A DNA stretch of 64,000 bases. Source: Larkinella rosea (GTDB lineage: Bacteria > Bacteroidota > Bacteroidia > Cytophagales > Spirosomataceae). Where the stretch lies: contig NZ_RQJO01000008.1 in assembly GCF_003858635.1 (NCBI RefSeq), positions 434,001 to 498,000 on the forward strand. The letters run 5' to 3'. Positions 26,443 through 35,822 of this stretch are shown in pieces (within the stretch, counting starts at the first letter, position 1; each line of letters starts with the position of its first letter). The notes below the pieces were generated by a model that was not told the DNA's origin, searched no databases, and was given only the letters and a program-made list of their open reading frames with translations. The translations under genes were made by a program, and so were the position numbers.

Positions 26443-27069
26443 TCAGGCTCTCAGGGTGTTCACGAATGATACGGCCTGAACAACCGCAAGTCCAACGCAC
26501 AACCAGCCCATTACCCGATCGAACCGGTGCAAATGCGTCGACAAAAACGCATTCAACCGCTGCCCTAATCCGACAAAAAACCATAAACCGGTCAGCGTAC
26601 CCAGCGAAATACCCAATACATAAACAAGTATCGGAGATGGGCCCGGCAGACTGACCCACCCTTTTTGCGTGAGCAATGCCGTGTAAAATATCCAGAATGG
26701 AAAAGCAGCTACATTGATGATGCTGAGCCCGATACCGAGTGTAAACGGTTGAACTGATTTACCGGAAGTCGTTGGCAAAACGAATTGTTTTCGGAGGTAA
26801 TACAATCCCAAAGCCAGCAGCAGGAGCATCGTCAAGCCATCGGTCAGTAGTTTGAAAAACGCATACTGAATGATGAATCCCGTTAGCCAGACCGCGCCAT
26901 AACTGTAGATGAATTCGATCAGTGTGCAGGCAAATGCGAACGCAAAAGCCGCTCGAAGTCCTTGCTGCAACGAAACCCGGACGATGGTCAGGTTCAGGAT
27001 TCCTATCGGGAGCGACCCCAAAAAACTGACTAGCCAGCCTACCACGAAATTTACAATGAACAGACTCAT
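26443..27069 (-). CDS. LysE/RhtB-family amino-acid exporter
   Basis: A 208-residue integral membrane protein with about six hydrophobic helices (VGWLVSFLGSLPIGILNLTIV, AFAFAFACTLIEFIYSYGAVW, LLLLALGLYYL, IINVAAFPFWIFYTALL, ILVYVLGISLGTLTGLWFFVG and a final helix). The early LGSLPIGILNL resembles the LysE P-G-P(N) signature. The start at 27069 is chosen because its ATG overlaps the stop of the ATP-grasp gene by 4 nt; a longer frame to 27150 would run into that gene. LysE proteins export amino acids or small peptide-like solutes by proton antiport. Its coupling to a ligase suggests that it exports the ligase product. Confidence 0.88.
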   Translation of the reverse strand: MSLFIVNFVVGWLVSFLGSLPIGILNLTIVRVSLQQGLRAAFAFAFACTLIEFIYSYGAVWLTGFIIQYAFFKLLTDGLTMLLLLALGLYYLRKQFVLPTTSGKSVQPFTLGIGLSIINVAAFPFWIFYTALLTQKGWVSLPGPSPILVYVLGISLGTLTGLWFFVGLGQRLNAFLSTHLHRFDRVMGWLCVGLAVVQAVSFVNTLRA

Positions 27070-28178
27070 AACCGGTTTTTTGATTTGTCCCGTTGAATGC
27101 GCTGATAAATCGTCCGTGCTTCCTTTAGTGTCATATATGGCACTCCACAACGGTGGTTAGCGCAGCTAATGTCATACAATACCCGCCAGTGTTGAAGCAA
27201 AACCCGCCAGCCTGCCCAAAGTGAAAAACCGGGTTGGTAAATGTGCGCGGGTTCGGCACCGGCACCGTTCAGTTCCATGATCCGGATGTGTTTTCCCTGG
27301 TACAAATCGTTGATCGAGCGGCACCGAATATCGTAGCGGCCGTAGAAAAAGCCATCAATTGGCAAGCTAATGCGGTCGAAGACGGCACTTAGTTCGGGTG
27401 TAATCAGGTAATTGCCGTCCAGAAACTTCGTTCCCCGGCAGTGGTTGCCGATGGGTTCCAAAATCTGGATTTCACCAGGTTCGAGGATTTGCTGTAACCG
27501 GTTGCCATAGCGCTTCATCAGGGCAGATTGTTGAAGCCGGGCGCGGTCATTACCGTCCAGCAGGTCCCATATCGTCGACATTCCATCACCGACAACCGAC
27601 AGGAATTCTTTGATCACGATGGAAGAAACCGTTCCCGTCGATGCGCCGGGCATCCGGTAATAAAACACGCCGAGTTCCAGCGGTTCGTCGATGTATTCCT
27701 GCACGATCAGGGCCAGATCCACGGGGTAATCGCTCAGATACGCATCCAGTTCGTCGACGGACCGGATTTTTTCGACCCTCCAGCCCCGCTCTCCCCGGTC
27801 GGGTTTAGCTACTATAGGAAACCAGCAGTCTAGCAGAAGCATCTGGTTAAGAATGCCGTTGCTCGTGGGCTGCCGGAAAAACAGCGTTTTCGGTTTGTAC
27901 TGGCTTTCAATCCGATTCAGAATATCAATTTTCGATTCACCTACCATTCCACCCGATTCGATACCGGGATTGCTGGCTGAAAAGAAAAACCAGGAACGAC
28001 TCTTCATCGCCAACCAGACGTAATAGACCACAACGGGAAAATAAACCAGAGCGAAGGGCCAGTATTCCCAATGACGCAGCCGAATCAGAAACCGATCCAG
28101 CCAGTCACGAACCCCATTCGGTCGGCCGGGTTTAGCAACCGAAGTAATTTCAGGGAACTTGGTAAGGTCAGTAAGCAT
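27066..28178 (-). CDS. ATP-grasp ligase with an N-terminal membrane segment (D-Ala-D-Ala-ligase-like)
   Basis: A 370-residue protein. Residues about 38-58 form one hydrophobic helix (YWPFALVYFPVVVYYVWLAM). ATP-grasp features follow: PIVAKPDRGERGW (Lys125, ATP lysine), LIVQEYID (158-164, adenine hinge), VVGDGMSTIWDLL (195-207), and the metal-binding end RIMELNGAGAEPAHIY (299-314). ATP-grasp enzymes join a carboxylate to an amine through an acyl phosphate; amino-acid ligases, cyanophycin synthetase and D-Ala ligase belong here. The substrate is unknown. The gene overlaps the NRDE gene upstream by 11 nt and the LysE gene downstream by 4 nt, so the three are almost certainly one functional unit. 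Confidence 0.82.
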   Translation of the reverse strand: MLTDLTKFPEITSVAKPGRPNGVRDWLDRFLIRLRHWEYWPFALVYFPVVVYYVWLAMKSRSWFFFSASNPGIESGGMVGESKIDILNRIESQYKPKTLFFRQPTSNGILNQMLLLDCWFPIVAKPDRGERGWRVEKIRSVDELDAYLSDYPVDLALIVQEYIDEPLELGVFYYRMPGASTGTVSSIVIKEFLSVVGDGMSTIWDLLDGNDRARLQQSALMKRYGNRLQQILEPGEIQILEPIGNHCRGTKFLDGNYLITPELSAVFDRISLPIDGFFYGRYDIRCRSINDLYQGKHIRIMELNGAGAEPAHIYQPGFSLWAGWRVLLQHWRVLYDISCANHRCGVPYMTLKEARTIYQRIQRDKSKNRL

Positions 28179-28914
28179 AGCTATGTTCGTGAGCCGTAGT
28201 CAGTTGCCGGTAGGACAACTGAGAGGTAATCAAATCTTCGTAGAAAATTGCACTGGTGGCGGCTCCGTGCCGGATTGTGGTCAGGCTGACGGTTTGCAAT
28301 CCATTGCCCCGGTTCATCAACATGCCGTTGGCGTTATCACCAGCACCAGCCTGCTTGTGAAACTGCCGGATTCCGGCCACTGTAAAGTTCACTTGTTGCC
28401 GAAGCCAGGTTTGAAACCAGGTTTCGCGACGGGCTACAATGGCTGGCCAATACAATGTGACGGACGACCAGATGGCCGGTTTGGTGGGATCAGGCTGGCG
28501 GCTGTAGACGGTTTGGCCGTCCCAGCGCACTTCCCAAAGTCGACCAGACTGAACGATGATCAGCGTAAAGGGCTCAAGATTTTGAAAGTCATAATTGGCC
28601 AGCCAGTTGGTCGCGGACGAGTAATGAAAAACATCCAGGACAACCAATCCCCGGCTGTGGCGATACGGTGGTCGGGGCTTATGGGCGAAAAAACCGCCAT
28701 TGAGCAGGCAAACAGTGGTGAGGGCAGAGTCGGATTTCCGAGCGGTTGCGATCCATGACCCGTGACCTTGTGGGTCCTGCGGGAAATAAACCGTCTGATC
28801 ATTAATGATCCGGCTGACGGGAAAACGTGCCGATGGTCGGGCGGTTTTTTCATCACGACTGGAGGTTAACAGAAGTTCTCCGTTCGGTAAAGGCAGGTAT
28901 GAAACGGTGCACAT
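28168..28914 (-). CDS. NRDE/TANGO2-family Ntn-hydrolase-like protein
   Basis: A 248-residue protein. The start at 28914 gives MCTVSYLP, so that Cys2 becomes the N-terminal nucleophile expected for this Ntn-hydrolase-like family; a Met 12 codons upstream would bury it and is rejected. LLTSSRDEKTARP (about 18-30) corresponds to the family TxNRDExxxRP motif, with Ser in place of Asn. WIATARKSDSALTTVCLLNG matches the next conserved block. Eukaryotic TANGO2 belongs here, but the bacterial reaction is unknown; amide or thioester hydrolysis is an inference from the fold. It is the first gene of the NRDE/ATP-grasp/LysE operon. Confidence 0.87.
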   Translation of the reverse strand: MCTVSYLPLPNGELLLTSSRDEKTARPSARFPVSRIINDQTVYFPQDPQGHGSWIATARKSDSALTTVCLLNGGFFAHKPRPPYRHSRGLVVLDVFHYSSATNWLANYDFQNLEPFTLIIVQSGRLWEVRWDGQTVYSRQPDPTKPAIWSSVTLYWPAIVARRETWFQTWLRQQVNFTVAGIRQFHKQAGAGDNANGMLMNRGNGLQTVSLTTIRHGAATSAIFYEDLITSQLSYRQLTTAHEHSYAY

Positions 28915-29041
28915 GCTAAGACGGTTTTGATCACTCCCGGTAGAGATCAAGCCCTATACCATGTATCTAAATAATTTTAAATTGTTTATATTCAGTAAGT
29001 TAATCGCGTTATTAGTGTTAAATGGTAGCCGGGCTAATTAC

Positions 29042-29072
29042 GATATTTCAGGAATTGCTGGATATTTCAGGA
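29042..29072. repeat. paired GATATTTCAGGA motif upstream of the NRDE operon, possible activator site
   Basis: GATATTTCAGGA is present exactly at 29042-29053 and 29061-29072 (19-bp period), with an inverted TCCTGAA at 29079-29085. The pair lies 128-158 bp upstream of the NRDE start and 30 bp past the end of the sigma-54-type regulator gene. The same paired motif, inverted, is found at 34553-34583. The spacing from the gene is that expected of an upstream activator sequence. Confidence 0.6.
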
Positions 29073-29101
29073 TTTTGTTCCTGAATCCATTGAAGAAAAG
29101 T

Positions 29102-30577
29102 TTAGGGGCGGGCAATACCCAGTTTTTTCATTTTTGATTCGAGCGTTGTTGGAATGACATCCAGAATGCGGGCTGCTCCATGATCACCGCTGACTTTCCA
29201 ATGGGTGGATTCCAGAACCGCCACAATGTGTTCGCGCTCACATTCTTCCAAAGTGAGGGGTGTAACCCGGCGGGCCAGTGGATTTTTGCGATCGCGCCAA
29301 TCGGTGCCCGTCCAGTCGCCCAATTCAAGTTGGCGACCCGCAGAGCTGATCAGCGATCGTTCGATGATATTTTCCAATTCCCGGATGTTTCCGGGCCAGT
29401 TATAAGCCGTCAGTTTTTCGATCACCCGCGCCGGAATCACCTCGATTCGCCGGTTTAGATCGGGGCCGTGTTTGTCGCAGAAGTGTCTCACCAGCAGTGG
29501 AATATCTTCTTTTCGCTCACGCAGCGGAAAACTTTTTACGGGAAAGACATTAAGCCGGTAATATAAATCTTCGCGAAACCGCCCATTGGCAATTTCCACT
29601 TCCAGATCACGATTGGTAGCGGCCAGCACCCGGACGTTGACGCGCAGGGTTTTGGTGCCGCCGACCCGTTCAAATTCGCCTTCCTGCAACACACGGAGTA
29701 ATTTGGATTGGAGATCAAGGGGCATTTCGCCGATTTCATCCAGAAAAATAGTCCCGTTCTGCGCCAGTTCAAACCGCCCGATTTTCTGATTAATCGCACC
29801 GGTAAAAGCGCCTTTTTCGTGACCAAATAATTCACTTTCAATGAGTGTGGGCGGTAGAGCCGCACAGTTGACCTTCACCAGCGGTTTGGTTTTTCGGCCG
29901 CTACGCTGGTGAATGGCCCGCGCGAGCAGTTCCTTCCCCGTACCGGATTCGCCCAAAATGAGCACAGTTGTGTTGGTCGGAGCGACCTGCTCAATTTTGG
30001 TCAACACGCGTCGAAATGTAGGGCTTTGGGTCACGATTTCACTGAAACCAGTCGTCTGACTGATCTCCTCGCGGAGGTAACTGTTTTCGGCCTGAAGCTG
30101 ATCTTTTAGGGTTTCAAGTTCCGTCAACGCCCGACTCAGTGCTTCCGTTCGTTCCAAAACCCGCTGTTCGAGTTGTTCATTCAGCGTCTGAAGATCAAGA
30201 CGCATTTGACGAATCGACAGGTGCGTCTGCACTCGTGCCAGCACTTCGGGCAGTTGAAACGGCTTGGTGATGTAGTCCACCGCGCCCATGTTAAAACCGT
30301 TGATCTTATCGATGGATTCGGTGAGCGCAGTCATGAAAATCACCGGAATGTCAGCCGTAGCCGGATTTTGCTTGAGCTGGCGGCACGTTTCAAAACCGTT
30401 CATACCGGGCATCATCACGTCAAGCATAATCAAATCGGGTTGGGCGTGGCGAACCTGTTCGATGGCGCTTTTACCGTCGCGTTCTGCCAACACGCGGTAG
30501 CCGTAATGGGTCAGTGCATCGAACAGAATACTGATGTTGTGGGGCGTGTCATCGACAACGAGAATACTGGCAGGCAT
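29102..30577 (-). CDS. NtrC-type sigma-54-dependent response regulator
   Basis: A 491-residue protein with a receiver domain (LVVDD at 6-10; phospho-acceptor Asp53 in MLDVMMPG; Lys105 in ITKPF), a coiled-coil linker (about 125-172), an AAA+ domain and a Fis-type HTH. In the AAA+ domain are Walker A GESGTGKE (209-216), the sigma-54 contact loop GAFTGA (256-261), Walker B FLDEIGEM (278-285) and the later [10 protein letters not shown]. The C-terminal HTH reads [25 protein letters not shown]. It activates RNA polymerase with sigma-54 after phosphorylation. The partner is almost certainly the kinase encoded 13 nt upstream. No glyphs of degradation are seen. Confidence 0.96.
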   Translation of the reverse strand: MPASILVVDDTPHNISILFDALTHYGYRVLAERDGKSAIEQVRHAQPDLIMLDVMMPGMNGFETCRQLKQNPATADIPVIFMTALTESIDKINGFNMGAVDYITKPFQLPEVLARVQTHLSIRQMRLDLQTLNEQLEQRVLERTEALSRALTELETLKDQLQAENSYLREEISQTTGFSEIVTQSPTFRRVLTKIEQVAPTNTTVLILGESGTGKELLARAIHQRSGRKTKPLVKVNCAALPPTLIESELFGHEKGAFTGAINQKIGRFELAQNGTIFLDEIGEMPLDLQSKLLRVLQEGEFERVGGTKTLRVNVRVLAATNRDLEVEIANGRFREDLYYRLNVFPVKSFPLRERKEDIPLLVRHFCDKHGPDLNRRIEVIPARVIEKLTAYNWPGNIRELENIIERSLISSAGRQLELGDWTGTDWRDRKNPLARRVTPLTLEECEREHIVAVLESTHWKVSGDHGAARILDVIPTTLESKMKKLGIARP

Positions 30578-30590
30578 ACGGTTTTACAGT

Positions 30591-33500
30591 TTAGGCTTCA
30601 ATGAGCTCGGTTAAATACGCCCGGATTTTTCGGGTATCAAATTCAGCGGCCCATTGGCGTAATCGCTGGGTAAATGGTTTAATTGCCGGGGTTTTTGATT
30701 CAACCTCGGTCAGTTTGTCCAGAATTCCCTGAATATCGCCTTGTCGGGCCCGCTCCAACAAAGCGGCCAGATCATCGGCGTTGGGAATTACTAATTCGCC
30801 CGTCTCGGAAATTGGAGAATCGGGTTGTGATTCGGTGGCTGAACCATCAGTGGCGTAGTGCCATTTCAAATTCAGTTGATTTCCGATTTTAACCAGCAGA
30901 TTGTCCACATCAACGGGTTTCGAAACAAAATCGTCAAACCCTTCACTTAACGATCGCTGCTGATTCTGCTCAAACACATTCGCCGAAAAAGCAATGATTT
31001 TGGTGTGCGCCAATTCGGGCCGGGCGCGGAGCTGCTGCAAGGCTTCAAAACCGTTCAGGTGCGGCATAACCAGATCCATCAGGATTAAATCCAAGGGTTG
31101 GTTTAGGGCGATTTCAATCGCGAGTTTACCATCGGTTGCTTCAAGGACCGCAAAATCCAGTGATTCCAGCAGTGCTAATACCACCATCCGGTTTCCTTCG
31201 TTATCGTCGGCCACCAACACGCGTTTTTGCAACCCTTCGTAGCCTGTAATCCGGCGTTGATTTGGGGCCGAAACCTCGGTTTGGGTTCCACCCGCCACCG
31301 CCGATAAGGGCAGGCTGACCGTGAACGAACTCCCCTGACCGGGCGTGCTGGCCACGCTCAGCTTGCCCCCCATTAACTCGACTAATTTGTCCGAAATAGC
31401 CAGACCTAAACCCGTCCCTTCGATAAATTGTTTGCCATCCCGGACCTGATAAAAAGGCTGAAAAATCTCTGCTAACCGGCTTTCCGGGATACCAACACCT
31501 GAATCATTGACTCGAAAAACCACCCGAAACTGGCTGGGTCGTAATTCCTGGCTGCTGACTACCAGTTCAACGCTCCCTTGTTCGGTGAATTTGACGGCGT
31601 TACTGAGCAGATTATTCAGGATTTGGGTCAGGCGTTTTTCGTCACCCAAAACCTTATTCGGCAGCGACGGTTCGACCCGGTAAATGAACTTCAGCCCTTT
31701 TTGTTCGGCCCGCGCCCGGAAAAAAGTGGCCACATTGGCCAGCAAGTCAGGCAATGCCACTGCCGTTTGCTGAAAGTCAAACCGTTGGGCTTCAATTTTG
31801 GCAATATCCAGAACTTCGTTGATAAGGTTCAACAGGTGCTCACCACTGGTGCGGATAATTCCCAAACCGCGCTGCTGTCCTCCAGTCAGGTTGGTGTCAC
31901 GCTGGAGCAACTGCGTGAAACCCAAAATACCGTTCAGCGGGGTGCGAAGTTCGTGGCTCATGTTCGCCAGAAATTCACTTTTGGCCCGGTTGGCACTTTC
32001 GGCGGTTTCTTTCGCCATTTGCAACCGGTTCGATTGTGCGATTAGCTCTTCTTTTTGCTCAACTACCTGAGCGGTTCGGTCGTCGACGAGGGCTTCGAGT
32101 TTGAGCTTTTCCCGAATCAACCGACGGGTATAATACCGTACAAAACCGGAGATTAGTAAACAAGCCAGGACAACGTACAGTGCATAGGCCCAAAGTTCGC
32201 GAAACCAGGGGCGGGTGATATCGAACGCAAACCGGCTTTCCCGGCTCAGTTGGCCGTAGGAATCACGGGCGCGGACGAGAAACGTATACGATCCGGCGGG
32301 CAAATTGGTGTAGTCTTTCCGGGTTTCCCGGCCCCACTTTGACCAAACCGTATCGTCAGCCATCTGGGCGTTGCCGGAAAGTTTATACTGAAACTCATTT
32401 TCATTGTCTCCCACAAAACTCGTGGCCGCAAACTGGAATGATAAAGCCCGGAACCGGTAAGGGAGTGCCAGCCGGGACGGGGGGGGGCCACCACCCGCGT
32501 AAACCAAGGAATCATTGGCTTGTAGACGGACTGCCCGAATCAAGGCCGGATAATCGGGTGGCATGGTCATCTGGGCGCCGTCGTACCGAAACAATCCTTC
32601 GTCGTTTCCGATCCAGACCAGGCCATTCTGATCGGGATACACGACGTAACCACCCCGCTGGATGGGTTTGAGACTCAGGCTATCTCCTTCCCATTTACCA
32701 TTGGCGAGCCGCCGAAATGCTACGGCCGGGTTTGCAAACCAGAGATTGCGGGTTTTGTCTTCAGCGATCGATGGGGCGTCGGCGGAAGAAGTCGCCAGAA
32801 TTTGGCCAAAGGTGTTATCAACTACAAATCGGTTAGCAGGCTCAATGAAACGGTATAACCGGTCACCGGAAGCAAAAAGTAAACCGTCGGAAGTGGGGAA
32901 GGCAAAACTGCCCGTTGTCGGGCGCAAACTGGTTCCTGATCGGAACGTGATTTGAGTAAGGTCGTTGCTTAATCGGAAAAAACCGTGGTGGCGGGTGCCT
33001 ACCCAGATGCTTCCGGATGGCTCTTCGGATAAGGAAACACATTCGTCATGCAAATTGCTCACGGCTCCCGCATCCTGCCAGCGACCGGCGACACGTCGGT
33101 AAAGCCGCAATCCATTCCCTAAAGCCGCCATCAGCAGATTGGCATTCTGACGGGGACGCAGGAGGGCGTGGACCTGTTGATTTCCCGTCGTTATTTCCTC
33201 TACAATTCGGTTTTGGCGAATCCGCCAGATGTATCCAGACGCGCCCGCCAACAAATCCGGGCCGTCGGGCAGCAATACTCCGCAGGAAGCATCCGTACCC
33301 GGCACATTTTCAAAGCGATGGGTCGCGTCGCTCCAGTTTAATACGCCCAAACCGGTTCCAATATACAGCACACCCGCGTGTCGGCGGATGGCCCAAACCG
33401 TCGATCGAACGTTCAAACTTCCATTAAAACGACTGACAGGCAGGTTCGTTTCCACCCGGTCGAGTCCGCTGCCCGTGCCGATCCAGAGCGATTTTTCACG

Positions 33501-34439
33501 GTCCTGAAACAAGCTCAGCACGGCATTTCGGCGAAGGCCGTTACTTTCATCGATGCGCTGAACTTCATGCCCCTTTTCATTCAGAATTCGAACGCCACCC
33601 CAGGCGGTACCAATCACGTAATGATGGGTGCCCATGTCGGAATTGGGGATATAAATCGCCCGGCTAACGCGGGCCTGATGCAGCCAGTCGTCGGCCTGCG
33701 TCGGAAGTGATGAAAGTACCTCTTTCGCGAGGTCATAACGGAAAAGACCGCCCCGGCAGGTGACAAATAGAAGCTGGTTGGTTCCCGGAAAGGGCAAAAC
33801 CGATTCAACCGCTTCGGCTACCAGCCGGTCGGCACCACGGAGCTGTTCAATAGAACCGGGACCGGACCGGCTGGTATTGAGTTGGAAAATTCGACCCTTC
33901 CGGGCCTGCATGAACAGCGTGTTCCGCACCAGGCTGATGTGCCGCACTCCGTTTGGTAGGGTCCGAAATGAAAGGGGCTGGCCGGGAATATAGCGGTATA
34001 TCTTCTGAGCCGTGCTGAAATAGATTCCATCTGCCGTGCAGAACACACGCCCTACTTTTGAAAGGATTCGTTCGTTGGCAGGAAGTTGATCACTGAGGGA
34101 AACGTAGCTACGCAGACCGCGGCTATCGGTTTGCAGATACCCAAAATTCGTGTCGGTTCCAACGTAAACCGTACCCAACGAGTCGACGGCTACGGCGCGG
34201 ACGTTCATGCCAATTACGGATAAAAGCGTCCAGGTGCTGGCGTCGAATTCCAACAACCCGTGGGGATTGCCGAAGTACAAAACACCCTGATTATCCTGGG
34301 CAATCGCCCGGTTTTCGGGGTGGGCGTGATACACTTTCGGAGCGTAATGCTGAATAAACGGCACGCCCGTCGGCTGGCCGTAAACAGACCGGGAAAGACC
34401 GTACAGGAGGGCGACGATAAGGAATTGGGTAGATTTCAT
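30591..34439 (-). CDS. hybrid histidine kinase with periplasmic beta-propeller sensor and C-terminal receiver
   Basis: A 1282-residue protein. A signal peptide ([16 protein letters not shown]) precedes Reg_prop-type propeller repeats ([25 protein letters not shown]), a Y_Y_Y domain (about 670-740), a transmembrane helix (about 750-770), a coiled coil, HisKA ([14 protein letters not shown], His829), HATPase ([22 protein letters not shown]) and a receiver ([13 protein letters not shown], Asp1122). The last 70 residues are a helical tail ([20 protein letters not shown]) found behind other hybrid kinases; no Hpt histidine motif is evident. Its sensor resembles those of PUL HTCS proteins, but the output is the separate sigma-54 regulator 13 nt downstream rather than a fused AraC domain. 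Confidence 0.95.
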   Translation of the reverse strand: MKSTQFLIVALLYGLSRSVYGQPTGVPFIQHYAPKVYHAHPENRAIAQDNQGVLYFGNPHGLLEFDASTWTLLSVIGMNVRAVAVDSLGTVYVGTDTNFGYLQTDSRGLRSYVSLSDQLPANERILSKVGRVFCTADGIYFSTAQKIYRYIPGQPLSFRTLPNGVRHISLVRNTLFMQARKGRIFQLNTSRSGPGSIEQLRGADRLVAEAVESVLPFPGTNQLLFVTCRGGLFRYDLAKEVLSSLPTQADDWLHQARVSRAIYIPNSDMGTHHYVIGTAWGGVRILNEKGHEVQRIDESNGLRRNAVLSLFQDREKSLWIGTGSGLDRVETNLPVSRFNGSLNVRSTVWAIRRHAGVLYIGTGLGVLNWSDATHRFENVPGTDASCGVLLPDGPDLLAGASGYIWRIRQNRIVEEITTGNQQVHALLRPRQNANLLMAALGNGLRLYRRVAGRWQDAGAVSNLHDECVSLSEEPSGSIWVGTRHHGFFRLSNDLTQITFRSGTSLRPTTGSFAFPTSDGLLFASGDRLYRFIEPANRFVVDNTFGQILATSSADAPSIAEDKTRNLWFANPAVAFRRLANGKWEGDSLSLKPIQRGGYVVYPDQNGLVWIGNDEGLFRYDGAQMTMPPDYPALIRAVRLQANDSLVYAGGGPPPSRLALPYRFRALSFQFAATSFVGDNENEFQYKLSGNAQMADDTVWSKWGRETRKDYTNLPAGSYTFLVRARDSYGQLSRESRFAFDITRPWFRELWAYALYVVLACLLISGFVRYYTRRLIREKLKLEALVDDRTAQVVEQKEELIAQSNRLQMAKETAESANRAKSEFLANMSHELRTPLNGILGFTQLLQRDTNLTGGQQRGLGIIRTSGEHLLNLINEVLDIAKIEAQRFDFQQTAVALPDLLANVATFFRARAEQKGLKFIYRVEPSLPNKVLGDEKRLTQILNNLLSNAVKFTEQGSVELVVSSQELRPSQFRVVFRVNDSGVGIPESRLAEIFQPFYQVRDGKQFIEGTGLGLAISDKLVELMGGKLSVASTPGQGSSFTVSLPLSAVAGGTQTEVSAPNQRRITGYEGLQKRVLVADDNEGNRMVVLALLESLDFAVLEATDGKLAIEIALNQPLDLILMDLVMPHLNGFEALQQLRARPELAHTKIIAFSANVFEQNQQRSLSEGFDDFVSKPVDVDNLLVKIGNQLNLKWHYATDGSATESQPDSPISETGELVIPNADDLAALLERARQGDIQGILDKLTEVESKTPAIKPFTQRLRQWAAEFDTRKIRAYLTELIEA

Positions 34440-34452
34440 TAGTCAATCTAGC

Positions 34453-34468
34453 AGCAAAATTCATTCCG
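34453..34468 (-). promoter_or_regulatory. sigma-54 (-24/-12) promoter candidate before the hybrid kinase gene
   Basis: On the minus strand CGGAATGAATTTTGCT matches the sigma-54 consensus TGGCAYG-N4-TTGCW at GG, A, YG, TTGC and W. The -12 element is only about 15 nt before the ATG, which would give a nearly leaderless mRNA, so this stays tentative. Confidence 0.3.
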
Positions 34469-34552
34469 GCGGGTTTGAGGGAGAGAAACACCCTTCAATC
34501 CATTCCAGTACTCTCTATGATCGGCCACCCTTCCGTCAGTTCCGAAGAATAT

Positions 34553-34583
34553 CCCCGAAATATCGTGAATTTCCTGACATATC
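34553..34583. repeat. inverted copy of the paired GATATnTCAGGA motif between kinase and YHS operon
   Basis: On the minus strand GATATGTCAGGA (34583-34572) is followed 19 bp later by GATATTTCGGGG (34564-34553), matching the pair at 29042-29072 at 11 and 10 of 12 positions with identical spacing. It lies 114 bp before the kinase gene and 154 bp before the YHS operon, which diverge here. A further TTCCTGA lies at 34641-34647. Confidence 0.6.
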
Positions 34584-34736
34584 AAAACAGACTTGTTTCG
34601 CCGTAGCCAGGCTATCGCTCACGGGAAGCCGCATTCTGCATTCCTGAGGTTGTTTTTGATACGTTGGTAGGGTGGGGCATGATGTTTGGCTTTCTGCTTA
34701 CCGAATCCAATTTGTTGTACCGAATTCCGGAAAACC

Positions 34737-35243
34737 ATGAGAACCAATCATTTCCAATCCATTCCCATCACAACATGGCTATTCACTGTCAGTTTGCGAA
34801 CAGTTTTAGTTGTTTTAATTCATCCTGCAATCGCCCAGAACGACATGACACCGGCCAGGCAATTCAATCTGGACAAAGGCTTGGCCATACAGGGGTACGA
34901 TCCCGTATCGTATTTCACCTCCCACAAAGCCATAAAAGGTCTGGCTGGTATTACTGCCACGCACAACGGTGCTACCTACCGGTTTTCTACGGCCGCGAAT
35001 CGGGACCGGTTTCTGAAAACTCCTTCTACCTACGAGCCATCCTACGGAGGCTGGTGTGCGTTTGCCATGGGAGATACTGGGGAGAAAGTCGAGATCGACC
35101 CGGAAACGTTCGAGGTTCGCGACGGTCGACTTTATTTGTTTTACCACACCTTTTTCAACAATACCCTGCCTAAGTGGCAGAAAGACGAACCCAATCTCCA
35201 GCGGAAAGCGGACCAAAACTGGAAAAAATTCACTGGCAACTAA
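34737..35243 (+). CDS. secreted YHS-domain protein, first gene of the polyketide/redox operon
   Basis: A 168-residue protein. The ATG at 34737 begins a plausible signal peptide (MRTNHFQSIPITTWLFTVSLRTVLVVLIHPAIAQ as a whole, 34737-34838); an earlier in-frame ATG at 34686 adds an unlikely extension. The YHS core shows AIQGYDPVSYF (about 48-58) and PSYGGWCAFAMGDTG (about 96-110) with the conserved Cys. It is a paralogue of the protein at 25782-26228. YHS proteins are suspected metal or haem binders; the function here is unknown. The next gene starts 33 nt later on the same strand. Confidence 0.87.
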   Translation: MRTNHFQSIPITTWLFTVSLRTVLVVLIHPAIAQNDMTPARQFNLDKGLAIQGYDPVSYFTSHKAIKGLAGITATHNGATYRFSTAANRDRFLKTPSTYEPSYGGWCAFAMGDTGEKVEIDPETFEVRDGRLYLFYHTFFNNTLPKWQKDEPNLQRKADQNWKKFTGN

Positions 35244-35276
35244 CTGAAAACTGACCTCTAACAACCTATTCAAGCC

Positions 35277-35816
35277 ATGAGATTACAGCAAACTTCGGCT
35301 CATCTGCTAAATCAGCTTACGGCGGTTATCGTCCAGCTTTCCCCGCGCGAATATGCCCAGCCGCTGGATTTACTGATGGGCAGTTCGGTCGGCAAGCACC
35401 TGCGGCACATCATCGAGTTTTACGCCCTGTTGCTGACAGCCTATCAGACCGGGCACATCAATTACGACCGCAGAATCCGGCAGGCTGCGCTGGAAAATAG
35501 TCCTCAGGAAGCCATGAAAGCCATGCAGCAAATGGCAGTGCAACTGGTACTTTGCCCGGAAGACCGGCTTCTCGATCTGGAAGCCTCCTATTCGCCCGAT
35601 GGAACGCCCGACGTGGCCATTCTGACGACCTTTTACCGGGAATTGCTCTACAACATTGAGCACGCTATCCACCACAGCGCTATCATTCGCATCGGTTTGG
35701 AAGCGATTTTTCCGCACGTTGAATTACCGGTCCATTTCGGGGTGGCCCACGCGACCGTACAGCATCAGAAAAGCCAGCCGGTCAATCGTATTGAGAAACC
35801 TGTTTTCGCCCATTAA
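35277..35816 (+). CDS. DinB-like four-helix-bundle metalloprotein
   Basis: A 179-residue protein, mostly helical. GKHLRHIIEFY (His41/His44) and NIEHAIHHSAIIRIG (His129, His132, His133) provide the three-histidine metal site expected for DinB/YfiT-like proteins. Members include thiol transferases using bacillithiol or mycothiol and many uncharacterised proteins. Cytoplasmic, as there is no signal peptide. Within an operon rich in redox genes, a thiol-dependent detoxification role is a reasonable guess but is not shown. The gap to the next gene is 6 nt. Confidence 0.8.
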   Translation: MRLQQTSAHLLNQLTAVIVQLSPREYAQPLDLLMGSSVGKHLRHIIEFYALLLTAYQTGHINYDRRIRQAALENSPQEAMKAMQQMAVQLVLCPEDRLLDLEASYSPDGTPDVAILTTFYRELLYNIEHAIHHSAIIRIGLEAIFPHVELPVHFGVAHATVQHQKSQPVNRIEKPVFAH

Positions 35817-35822
35817 TCAGCC

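Noticed and set aside
28915-29041. Sigma-54 promoter before the NRDE gene
   Set aside because: No GG-N10-GC on the minus strand was found between the paired motif and the start codon.
34675-34690. GGGCATGATGTTTGGC as a sigma-54 promoter for the YHS/polyketide operon
   Set aside because: GGCATG-N4-TTG fits, but the essential -12 GC reads GG at the right spacing, so it is not called.
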